A stretch of DNA of 6,106 nt from an uncultured bacterium (GTDB lineage Bacteria > Cyanobacteriota > Vampirovibrionia > Gastranaerophilales > Gastranaerophilaceae). Below are positions 1 through 5,723 of the stretch, piece after piece (the stretch's first letter is position 1; each line of letters begins with the position of its first letter). The translations under genes were made by a program, and so were the position numbers. The stretch spans positions 1-6,106 of the forward strand of contig CASELB010000161.1 in NCBI GenBank assembly GCA_949288685.1, in the 5' to 3' direction. The notes under the pieces were generated by a model, which saw only the letters and a list, made by a program, of their open reading frames with translations, was not told the origin of the DNA and did no database searches.

Positions 1-618
1 AAAAAATTATCACTTGTATTAGCAGCTATTACAATTTGCAGTATTAACTGTGTTTTTGCGTCTGAAATCTCTGCTGATACAGTAAAAGAAAGTATTATTA
101 AACATTCTCTTGAAATGAATGTTGATCCGGCTCTGGCGTTAAGTCTTGCTAAAAAAGAATCTAATTACAATCATTCGCTAAAGAGTCGTCACGGTGCTGT
201 AGGGGTATACCAGCTTATGCCGTCTACCGCAAAAAAACTCGGGGTTAATCCGTATTACCTGAATGAAAATATAAAAGGCGGGTTAACTTATTACAAAATG
301 ATGTATGATATGTTTGGTTCTACGGAACTGGCGCTTGCCGCTTACAATGCAGGACCGGGGAATGTAAAAAAGTACAATGCAATTCCGCCGTTTACTGAAA
401 CAAGGCATTTCGTGTCCAGAATTATGGCTGATTATCATGCGCTTAAAAAACAGCCTGACCCGATTTTGTTGAAAATTCTTGATCAACAAAAGAAAGATTT
501 AGAACTTGATACAATACCGGCTACAGAGTTGTCTGCCAAGGAAGAAGCTCCGGAGTTGCCTAAAGTTAACGAAATACCGGAAGTCCGTGAGCCGTCGGTA
601 GAGATGCAGGCACTTTAA
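1..618 (+). CDS. Secreted lytic transglycosylase (SLT domain), 5'-truncated by window edge
   Basis: The reading frame is open from base 1, so 205 residues are visible and probably only the first codon or two lie outside the window; the Met at 115 is internal. Residues 1-20 form a signal peptide (KKLS, a hydrophobic stretch, then VFA before Ser21), so the protein is exported to the envelope. The Slt/MltC-type lysozyme-like fold follows: the catalytic Glu is E53 in AKKESNYN, then GAVGVYQLMPSTA (65-77), AAYNAGPGNV (113-122) and PPFTETRHFV (about 129-138). Enzymes of this family cleave the MurNAc-GlcNAc bond of peptidoglycan, leaving 1,6-anhydroMurNAc. The last 60 or so residues are a charged, Pro/Glu-rich tail without a recognisable domain, so there is no visible LysM or SPOR wall-binding module. 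The gene is followed by its own terminator and is not part of the malQ unit. The family call is secure; the exact cellular role (turnover, division, secretion-apparatus assembly) cannot be read from the sequence. Confidence 0.9.
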   Translation, partial: KKLSLVLAAITICSINCVFASEISADTVKESIIKHSLEMNVDPALALSLAKKESNYNHSLKSRHGAVGVYQLMPSTAKKLGVNPYYLNENIKGGLTYYKMMYDMFGSTELALAAYNAGPGNVKKYNAIPPFTETRHFVSRIMADYHALKKQPDPILLKILDQQKKDLELDTIPATELSAKEEAPELPKVNEIPEVREPSVEMQAL

Positions 619-632
619 GCAGATTAAATTTA

Positions 633-666
633 AAATATCCCGATTTTGTAATCGGGATATTTTTTT
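633..666 (+). terminator. Rho-independent terminator of the lytic transglycosylase gene
   Basis: A perfect 13-bp stem (AAATATCCCGATT at 633-645 paired with AATCGGGATATTT at 650-662) closes a TTGT loop and runs into a T tract ending at 666. It lies 14 bases after the stop codon and separates the transglycosylase from malQ. Confidence 0.93.
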
Positions 667-684
667 ACTTAAAACTTCTTTATG

Positions 685-713
685 TTGAAAAAAAAATATA
701 AGGATGGTACACT
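685..713 (+). promoter_or_regulatory. Sigma-70-type promoter for malQ
   Basis: The -35 box TTGAAA (685-690, 5 of 6 to consensus) and -10 box TACACT (708-713, 4 of 6) are separated by exactly 17 bases. Transcription would begin near 720, giving a short leader that carries the ribosome binding site at 724-730. The site sits directly after the upstream terminator, as expected for an independent unit. An upstream in-frame ATG at 704 falls inside the promoter spacer, which argues against it as the malQ start. Confidence 0.6.
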
Positions 714-736
714 TGGAGGAGAGAAGGAGGGTTTTT

Positions 737-2587
737 ATGACAAGCGGGACTATGGTTAAATCAGACAGCAAACTTGTAAAAGAGGCTTTAAAAGTTCTGG
801 GTAAAGATAATTTTGCACTTATTATACATGGCGGTAGTTTTCCATCCGTTAAAGGCGAAGATACCGGATTTGGAACTTATAACTCTGATGCCGGGCATGC
901 ACTTATAAGTTATGCGGAAAATTATTTTAACGCTATCCAGCTTGGTCCTAACGGAAAAACAAAATCTACAGATGCGTCTCCTTATTGCGGAACGATATTT
1001 TCCGGCAACCCTTTGTTTATTGATTTAAAACAATTAACTACAAAAGAATGGGATAATATTCTGCCGGTTTCGGAGTTTGAAAAAGTTGTTAATAATAACC
1101 CGAATGCTGATAAGGCAAAAACTGCATATTCTTACATTTCTAAAGCGCAGAACGATGCTTTGAAGATTGCCTGGGCTAATTTTAAAAAATCATCAAAATT
1201 TACAAAAGAATTTGATAAATTTAAAAAAGAAAATGATTTCTGGCTTTCAAAAGACGCTCTTTATGAAGCGCTTTCTCTTGAAAATGGCAGTGATTACTGG
1301 TATGGCTGGAAAAATCAGGACGATAAAAATCTTTTAAATCCGTCTTGTGATGAAGAAGCAAAAAGATATAAAACCAGAATTGAAGAAATTTCTAAAAAGT
1401 ATTCCGATGAGATTGATTATTATAAATTCTGCCAGTTTGTGCTGGAAGAGCAATCTTTAAAAACCAAAGAATTTGCACTTAAGCACAATATTAAAATGAT
1501 TGCAGACCGTCAGGTTGCATTCTCTGACCGTGATGCGTGGGCTTATCAGTCATTGTTTTTAGAAGGTTATTCTCTTGGCTGCCCGCCGGATTATTTCTCA
1601 AAAGACGGTCAGGCATGGGGTTTTCCTGCAATGAATCCCGATAAACTTTTTGACAGAGACGGCAATCTCGGGGAAGGCGGCGAACTTATGAAACGCCTTT
1701 ATAAAAAAATGTTTACCGAAAATCCGGGCGGTGTAAGAATAGACCATATTGTAGGGCTTATTGACCCGTGGGTTTACCGCTCAGATAAAACACCTAAGTG
1801 TGGGGACGGTGCAGGACGTTTATTCTCCTCTCCCGAACATCCGTTCTTATCCAGATTTGCTGTTGCTACGCTTGATGATTTGGACTACACACTTGAACCG
1901 GATAAAGAAAAAAGGGTTAAATCATTAAATGATGAACAAATCAGGCTTTACGGCAGATTTGTAGATAAAATCGTTATTGCGGCTGCAAAAGAGTGCGGAC
2001 TTGATAAAAACGCTATTGTTTGCGAGGATCTTGGCACATTAACCAATCCTGTTGTTGCGGTTATGGAAAAATATCAACTTCAGGGGATGAGATTGACCCA
2101 GTTTGTTGTTCCTGAAAAGCCCGAACATCCTTACAGATGCAAAAACATTGGCGAAAATGTGTGGAACATGGTCGGAACACACGACAACCTGCCGGTTTCC
2201 TTCTGGGCAAAATCTATGATTAATACTCATGAAGGTTATTTGCACGCAAAGAATCTTGTTGAAGATTTGTTTGCCGAGGCTGATAACAAAGATGATATTA
2301 TTGTTAAACTTACAACGGACGCAAATTACTTGAAGTTTGTGAAACTGGTTGAGATTTTTGCATCAAAAGCAAGAAATGTGCAAATATTTTTTACGGATTT
2401 CTTCCAGATAGATGATGTTTATAACCGTCCGGGAACATCAGGTGATGCAAACTGGTCGTTGCGTTTGTCTAACGATTTTGAAGCAAAAGAAACAATTAAT
2501 CTGCAAGAAATTCTTAAGGCGGCAATTATTGCGCGCGGTCACGAGTTTGCGGATAAACATAAAGATTTGTTGGCTAAATTAGGATAG
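737..2587 (+). CDS. malQ: 4-alpha-glucanotransferase (amylomaltase, GH77)
   Basis: A cytoplasmic enzyme of 616 residues that transfers alpha-1,4-glucan segments between maltooligosaccharides and glucose in glycogen or maltodextrin metabolism. GH77 motifs occur in order: IIHGGSFPS (29-37), FNAIQLGPNGKT (64-75), SPYCGTIFSGNPLFIDL (81-97), CPPDYFSKDGQAWGFP (282-297), VRIDH with the predicted nucleophile D336, VCEDLG with the predicted acid/base E430, GTHDN with the transition-state stabiliser D483, and RPGTSGDANWSLRL (564-577). All three catalytic carboxylates are present. The chosen ATG has AAGGAGG at 724-730, six bases upstream; an in-frame ATG at 704 would add 11 residues but lies within the promoter. 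D336 and E430 are 94 residues apart, about twice what I recall for short amylomaltases, so there is an extra segment around 345-395. The TPR/NHL gene follows 6 bases downstream and is probably co-transcribed. The family call is very secure. Confidence 0.95.
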   Translation: MTSGTMVKSDSKLVKEALKVLGKDNFALIIHGGSFPSVKGEDTGFGTYNSDAGHALISYAENYFNAIQLGPNGKTKSTDASPYCGTIFSGNPLFIDLKQLTTKEWDNILPVSEFEKVVNNNPNADKAKTAYSYISKAQNDALKIAWANFKKSSKFTKEFDKFKKENDFWLSKDALYEALSLENGSDYWYGWKNQDDKNLLNPSCDEEAKRYKTRIEEISKKYSDEIDYYKFCQFVLEEQSLKTKEFALKHNIKMIADRQVAFSDRDAWAYQSLFLEGYSLGCPPDYFSKDGQAWGFPAMNPDKLFDRDGNLGEGGELMKRLYKKMFTENPGGVRIDHIVGLIDPWVYRSDKTPKCGDGAGRLFSSPEHPFLSRFAVATLDDLDYTLEPDKEKRVKSLNDEQIRLYGRFVDKIVIAAAKECGLDKNAIVCEDLGTLTNPVVAVMEKYQLQGMRLTQFVVPEKPEHPYRCKNIGENVWNMVGTHDNLPVSFWAKSMINTHEGYLHAKNLVEDLFAEADNKDDIIVKLTTDANYLKFVKLVEIFASKARNVQIFFTDFFQIDDVYNRPGTSGDANWSLRLSNDFEAKETINLQEILKAAIIARGHEFADKHKDLLAKLG

Positions 2588-2593
2588 ATATAA

Positions 2594-3439
2594 TTGAAAA
2601 AAATATTATTAACATTTGTTTTATTAACGGGATTGGCGGTTCTGCCGCCGTGTTATGCGGCAGACGGCGCGGTTCCGCTGGATGCAAAACTTGAATATAA
2701 TCAGGGTGTGGATTATTACAAGCTCGGTTTGTATGATAAAGCAATAAAGTCTTTTAGAGAGGCAGTAAAGATTTATCCTGATTATATTGACGCGTATTAT
2801 AATCTGGCAACTATTCTTGATTATACCAATCAGCATTCGGAGGCGTTATCGGTATTTAAGCAGATACTTTTAAGAAATCCTAACGATTATGAATCAGTTT
2901 TTAAAGCTGCGCAAATTTGTGCTAAAATCGGGGATTATAACAATGTAAAGGCTTATGTTAACATAATACCGCCCGTGAGTGAGTATTATAAACCGGCTCA
3001 GGCGCTTGTTGAAAAATTAACAATAAAAACAGATACACCGGCGCCTGCCGCTAATCCTCAGTCCAATGTTGCAAAAACGGTTGGCATTTATGAGAATATT
3101 GTAAGTCCGACGGGAATAACATCGGACTATGCCGGAAATATTTATATTGCAACATTTACGGATAATACGATACTAAAGATTACACCTGACGGAAGAAGGC
3201 TGGTTTATATAAAAAGCCCGAAACTTAACGGACCGATTAGCCTTGCAAGTGACAGTGTAGGAAATATTTATGTTGCAAATTACAATGCGAATAATGTTTT
3301 GAAAGTTACACCTGACGGTAATGTGTCTGTTTTGTTGGACGGAGTAAGCAAGCCGTACGGGCTGCATGTAAATAATGACCTTTTGTTTATATCATCGCAG
3401 GGCAGTAATTCTGTTGTCCGTCATAAAATTATACGATAA
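2594..3439 (+). CDS. Exported TPR and NHL-repeat (beta-propeller-like) protein
   Basis: 281 residues from a TTG start: no ATG lies near the signal peptide, and AGGA at 2581-2584 gives a weak Shine-Dalgarno sequence overlapping the end of malQ. Residues 1-22 are a signal peptide (MKK, hydrophobic core, PPCYA); the Cys at 20 follows Pro-Pro and does not form a proper lipobox, so a soluble exported protein is more likely than a lipoprotein. Two clear TPR units follow (about 32-65, with YYKLGLYDKAIKSFREA, and 66-99), then a degenerate third to about 133 and a Pro/Ala linker (149-157). The C-terminal half holds about three NHL/SMP-30-like blades: PTGITSDYAGNIYIA, PISLASDSVGNIYVANY and KPYGLHVNNDLLFISSQGS, with KITPDG and KVTPDG turns. 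Both modules are protein-interaction scaffolds and no catalytic residues are recognisable. Three blades are too few to close a propeller alone. The spacing suggests co-expression with malQ, but a shared function is not evident. Confidence 0.85.
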   Translation: MKKILLTFVLLTGLAVLPPCYAADGAVPLDAKLEYNQGVDYYKLGLYDKAIKSFREAVKIYPDYIDAYYNLATILDYTNQHSEALSVFKQILLRNPNDYESVFKAAQICAKIGDYNNVKAYVNIIPPVSEYYKPAQALVEKLTIKTDTPAPAANPQSNVAKTVGIYENIVSPTGITSDYAGNIYIATFTDNTILKITPDGRRLVYIKSPKLNGPISLASDSVGNIYVANYNANNVLKVTPDGNVSVLLDGVSKPYGLHVNNDLLFISSQGSNSVVRHKIIR

Positions 3440-3488
3440 CATCGTTTCTATCTTTTGTTTTGGAAACATGGCTCCGGTGAATAACGTT

Positions 3489-5381
3489 TTACTTTAGCTC
3501 CAGGAGCATATCCGGGTAATATGTAAGCAGATATGTCATAACAGGGATTCCTGCAATACTTTTCAGATTTCCAATATTTTTTATTTGTGAATTATAATAG
3601 GAAGCATCTTTTTCATCATAAAGCATTTCGTATACAATTGAAAAATCTATAAGATTATCTATAATACTTTCAAAAAAACGGAGCGGCTGTAAAGAACCGT
3701 TAAAAATAGCATAGCCTCCAATTTCTTCAAGTTTTGCAAGCGTTTGAATTTTTGATGCGGCAAAGCAGGCGTTACCTCCTATTTTGGTAAGGTTTCCTAA
3801 ATCTTCCAAATCTATATCGGCAAAATCAGCATTCCCGTTAATTGTTTTAACATTTTTTAAAGATTTGAGTTTTGGCGAATTTATAAACACAGCGTCTCCG
3901 CCGATATATTCTAACTTACCCAAATCACTTATATTTGTATCGTCCAAATATAAATCTTTGCCAACATATTTAAGATTTCCAAGATTAGTTATGTACTTTG
4001 TGCCATCAAAAAATGCAGTCCCGCCAATATATTCAAGCTGCCCTAAATCCTCTATTTGCGATTCAGAAAAATATGCATTACCTCCTATTTTTTCAAGGTT
4101 TCCAAGAGTTTTGATTCTAGAATTTTCAAAATTTGCATCTGCACCAATATATTTAAGATTTTCAAGAGATGTAATATTAGAATTCCAAATATTAAGGGAG
4201 CCGCCAATATTTTTCAGTGCACCCAAAGTTGTCATTTCTGATTTAAAAAAATACGCATCACCTTTTATACAAGTAATTCTGTTAAATAAATCGCTTTCCT
4301 TTAGACCAAACTCCTTAAGTGTAAAATCTTCAGGCAATATATAATGTGAAAGTGTAATATTACCGTTCTGGTCCTGCTCCGGTCTAAAATCTAAACAATC
4401 TAATATTTTTATAATATCGTATTTTCCGTTTTTTGCTATTTCTTCCTTTATTTCGTTTAGTATTTTTTGTGTTTTTTCTGCAACGTCAACTTCGTGCTGC
4501 GCAGCATGACTCAAAGAATATTGCCCAAGATTTATATGCTCTTTAATATTCTCCAGGTGAGTAATAGGAATTTTACCGTTATTGCACTCACCTTGAACTT
4601 CTTGAATAACGTCCTCCTTAAATCTGATTCCGACTTTCGGTTCTCCGTTTACCATATAAACATGAAAATCCCCCTGTAGCAGGTATAGCCTAGCATTAAG
4701 TGATTTTGTACACCAGTTTTTATGTGACATGGCTTTTAACTTTTTCACATTAGACTCAAAGTTTTCGGAATCTTTTTGTTTAGAAGGAATAATAACCCAT
4801 CCGGTTTGCGTCTTAAAAGAGTTAACATCTTTATTGTTATAAAATGCTTTTAAAAAGGTTTCATATTCTTTATTAAAATTAATATTTAACCTTGGTGTGC
4901 TATTCAATCTGTTTTCAATATCATTAATTGTATCTGCTAAAACCCCTTTATTTAATGATGGTAATACTTTATCATTCTCCGGCAGGAGTCCACTTGTAAT
5001 GGAGGATAGAATAAAAAGCGCTGTTGATGCTGTATAAATTTCATTCTCGTTCAAAATATAGTCTGCCCACTCTTTAAGTTGTTTTTGTCTTAAAGCGCCT
5101 GTAGCTTCCCTGCGCCCTTTGTAATCTTTATTTAAAATATTATCCGTTTCGCTTTTAGCCCAATTTTGAAAATCAGAAATGTTTTTAAATTTTTCAATAG
5201 GTGCTTTAAATTTTTCAACAACAAGCAGATTAAGTCCTTTAAAATCAAATTTTTTCATTGCCGAAAAACTAACCGTATCATACGGTTGAGAGTTATACCT
5301 GCTCTCTGCCTTGAAATTATTATTCATATTAATCTGCGGCTTGTTATAATATGCAGAATGAAGATTAAGATTAATTTTCAT
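3489..5381 (-). CDS. Uncharacterised modular protein: N-terminal conserved module, PcfJ-like core, leucine-rich-like repeat array
   Basis: 630 residues; I cannot assign a function. There is no signal peptide and no clear membrane span (a short hydrophobic run at 118-133 is more likely a buried helix). Residues 1-36 are Asn/Tyr-rich and look disordered. Residues 37-75 (VSFSAMKK, VVEKFKAPIEKF, DFQNWA) resemble a module I recall from Gastranaerophilales proteins. Residues 80-200 are mainly helical. Residues 222-268 carry NWCTKS, LLQGDFHVYMVNGEPKVGIR and IQEVQGECNN, reminiscent of the PcfJ pattern HCVG...G...I...R...P...I.Q..G..N. Residues 372-563 are nine full 20-21-residue repeats plus a partial one (consensus IGGxAxFxxSxIxxLGxLxx), and a related half-unit returns at 598-614. 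The gene is convergent with the TPR/NHL gene and divergent from groES. No Shine-Dalgarno sequence precedes the ATG; an alternative in-frame ATG (residue 19) lacks one too. It could be an effector, a phage-related protein or a host-interaction protein. The CDS itself is secure. Confidence 0.85.
   Translation of the reverse strand: MKINLNLHSAYYNKPQINMNNNFKAESRYNSQPYDTVSFSAMKKFDFKGLNLLVVEKFKAPIEKFKNISDFQNWAKSETDNILNKDYKGRREATGALRQKQLKEWADYILNENEIYTASTALFILSSITSGLLPENDKVLPSLNKGVLADTINDIENRLNSTPRLNINFNKEYETFLKAFYNNKDVNSFKTQTGWVIIPSKQKDSENFESNVKKLKAMSHKNWCTKSLNARLYLLQGDFHVYMVNGEPKVGIRFKEDVIQEVQGECNNGKIPITHLENIKEHINLGQYSLSHAAQHEVDVAEKTQKILNEIKEEIAKNGKYDIIKILDCLDFRPEQDQNGNITLSHYILPEDFTLKEFGLKESDLFNRITCIKGDAYFFKSEMTTLGALKNIGGSLNIWNSNITSLENLKYIGADANFENSRIKTLGNLEKIGGNAYFSESQIEDLGQLEYIGGTAFFDGTKYITNLGNLKYVGKDLYLDDTNISDLGKLEYIGGDAVFINSPKLKSLKNVKTINGNADFADIDLEDLGNLTKIGGNACFAASKIQTLAKLEEIGGYAIFNGSLQPLRFFESIIDNLIDFSIVYEMLYDEKDASYYNSQIKNIGNLKSIAGIPVMTYLLTYYPDMLLELK
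3723..4268 (-). repeat. Nine tandem 60-63-bp units encoding leucine-rich-like repeats
   Basis: Each unit encodes 20 residues (units 5 and 7 encode 21) with the pattern IGGxAxFxxSxIxxLGxLxx. Examples are IGGNAYFSESQIEDLGQLEY and IGGNACFAASKIQTLAKLEE. The alternating hydrophobic positions and the fixed period suggest a solenoid of short strands and turns, related to bacterial leucine-rich repeats. The units have diverged at the nucleotide level, although a recurring ATATTC/ATATTT-AA-TTxCC pattern is visible on the plus strand. Confidence 0.85.
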
Positions 5382-5452
5382 AATATTAATATTAAATATT
5401 AAACAAAAAAATTTTTCGTTTTTTAGAACTCTAATATTTACAAAAGTTAAGG

Positions 5453-5478
5453 TTTATATAAATTAAATGAACATGCAA
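5453..5478 (-). promoter_or_regulatory. Possible promoter of the repeat-protein gene
   Basis: On the minus strand a TATAAA box (5458-5453) lies about 70 bases before the ATG, and TTGCAT (5478-5473) lies 14 bases upstream of it. The spacing is shorter than the usual 16-18 and the region is extremely AT-rich, so this is only the best visible candidate. Confidence 0.25.
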
Positions 5479-5489
5479 AAATTAGCAAT

Positions 5490-5613
5490 CTTTTACACAC
5501 GTGCAGAGAACGCTATTTATTCTTAACACGGTCTGACTTTTACACAGCTAAGATTAGATTTTACCCTGCAAAAAAAAATGCTGGAATGAGTTTCAGCAAA
5601 ACTTTTACTCACA
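5490..5613 (+). repeat. Three short direct repeats, CTTTTACACA-like
   Basis: CTTTTACACA occurs exactly at 5490-5499 and 5537-5546, with a variant CTTTTACTCACA at 5602-5613. The spacing of 47 and 65 bases is not regular. They could be binding sites for a regulator, or chance in AT-rich sequence; two exact 10-mers within 60 bases are mildly notable. Confidence 0.4.
5570..5598 (-). terminator. Rho-independent terminator reading leftwards
   Basis: Read on the minus strand, TGCTGAAA pairs with TTCCAGCA (8 bp, one G-U pair) around a four-base loop (CTCA) and is followed at once by nine T (the A run 5570-5578 on the plus strand). The T tract lies only on this side, so the hairpin is oriented to end minus-strand transcripts. 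No minus-strand protein gene ends here, which suggests it closes a small RNA or insulates the downstream gene. Confidence 0.6.
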
Positions 5614-5640
5614 CATGTTAATTTTTTTTGCATCCTCAAA

Positions 5641-5661
5641 TTCTTAATTTTTCATTAAGAA
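5641..5661. promoter_or_regulatory. 8-bp perfect inverted repeat upstream of groES (possible operator)
   Basis: TTCTTAAT (5641-5648), a 5-base spacer TTTTC, and ATTAAGAA (5654-5661) form a perfect inverted repeat ending about 25 bases before the likely groES -10 box. It could be an operator for a heat-shock or stress regulator. Its sequence does not match CIRCE. It could equally be an RNA hairpin of the candidate divergent transcript. Confidence 0.35.
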
Positions 5662-5663
5662 AA

Positions 5664-5692
5664 TTAATTATTTTACTTTTCGGATGTATAAA
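5664..5692 (+). promoter_or_regulatory. groES: Likely groESL promoter region
   Basis: TATAAA at 5687-5692 is the best -10 candidate, about 30 bases before the groES start, and would place initiation near 5699. The -35 at 17-base spacing (TTAATT, 5664-5669) is poor, which is compatible with an activator or an alternative sigma factor, but may simply mean that the true elements are elsewhere in this AT-rich stretch. Confidence 0.4.
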
Positions 5693-5723
5693 TAAATTAT
5701 AGGAAAAAAAGGAGGATATTGAC

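Larger units (their letters stand above)
5570..5689 (-). ncRNA. Candidate small RNA divergent from groES
   Basis: A perfect TATAAT (minus strand, 5701-5696) could start a transcript near 5689 that ends at the terminator at 5570, about 120 nt. The predicted RNA could fold into an outer stem CATCC/GGATG (5686-5682 with 5635-5631), an inner perfect 8-bp hairpin TTCTTAAT/ATTAAGAA (5661-5641), and the terminator hairpin with its U tract. The weak point is the -35 region: TGTCAA at the right distance matches consensus at only 2 of 6 positions. This is inferred from structure alone; I do not recognise an RNA family. Confidence 0.3.
5382..5723. other. Divergent intergenic region between the repeat-protein gene and groES
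   Basis: 342 bases without a convincing protein-coding gene. From left to right it holds a 14-bp palindrome abutting the minus-strand start codon (5381-5394), a candidate minus-strand promoter (5453-5478), three CTTTTACACA-like direct repeats, a minus-strand terminator-like hairpin (5570-5598), an 8-bp inverted repeat (5641-5661), the likely groES -10 region, and the groES ribosome binding site (AGGAGG, 5710-5715). I found no tRNA-like or CIRCE sequence. Confidence 0.7.

Noticed and set aside
704..736. Upstream in-frame ATG that would lengthen MalQ by 11 residues
   Set aside because: It lies in the spacer of the likely promoter and has no ribosome binding site, whereas the ATG at 737 has AAGGAGG six bases upstream; the added residues are encoded by the Shine-Dalgarno region itself.
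2594..2659. Lipoprotein signal in the TPR/NHL protein
   Set aside because: The Cys at residue 20 is preceded by Leu-Pro-Pro and not by a lipobox such as L-A/S-G/A; cleavage after CYA or YAA by signal peptidase I is more likely.
3433..3470. Terminator between the convergent genes (ACGAT-AAC-ATCGT, or CATCGTTTC with GAAACATG)
   Set aside because: The first stem is only 5 bp and the second has a bulge and a 14-base loop, with interrupted T runs; neither is convincing, although some transcription stop is expected in this 49-base gap.
3497..3507. GCTCCAGGAGC palindrome at the end of the repeat-protein gene
   Set aside because: Its one-base centre cannot form a normal hairpin loop, it lies inside the coding sequence for the last residues, and no T tract follows.
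3784..4344. Plus-strand open frame of 186 codons opposite the repeat array
   Set aside because: It is antisense to clear leucine-rich-like repeats; its length and apparent periodicity are by-products of the repeated codons on the other strand, and it lacks a ribosome binding site.
5482..5508. TTAGCAATC followed by CGTGCAGAG, resembling a CIRCE element
   Set aside because: The left half matches CIRCE at 8 of 9 bases, but the right half does not match GAGTGCTAA at the required spacing, and no inverted repeat is formed.
5523..5633. Minus-strand open frame of 36 codons (MQKKLTCVSKSF...)
   Set aside because: It runs straight through the terminator hairpin and U tract, has no properly spaced ribosome binding site and resembles nothing I know.
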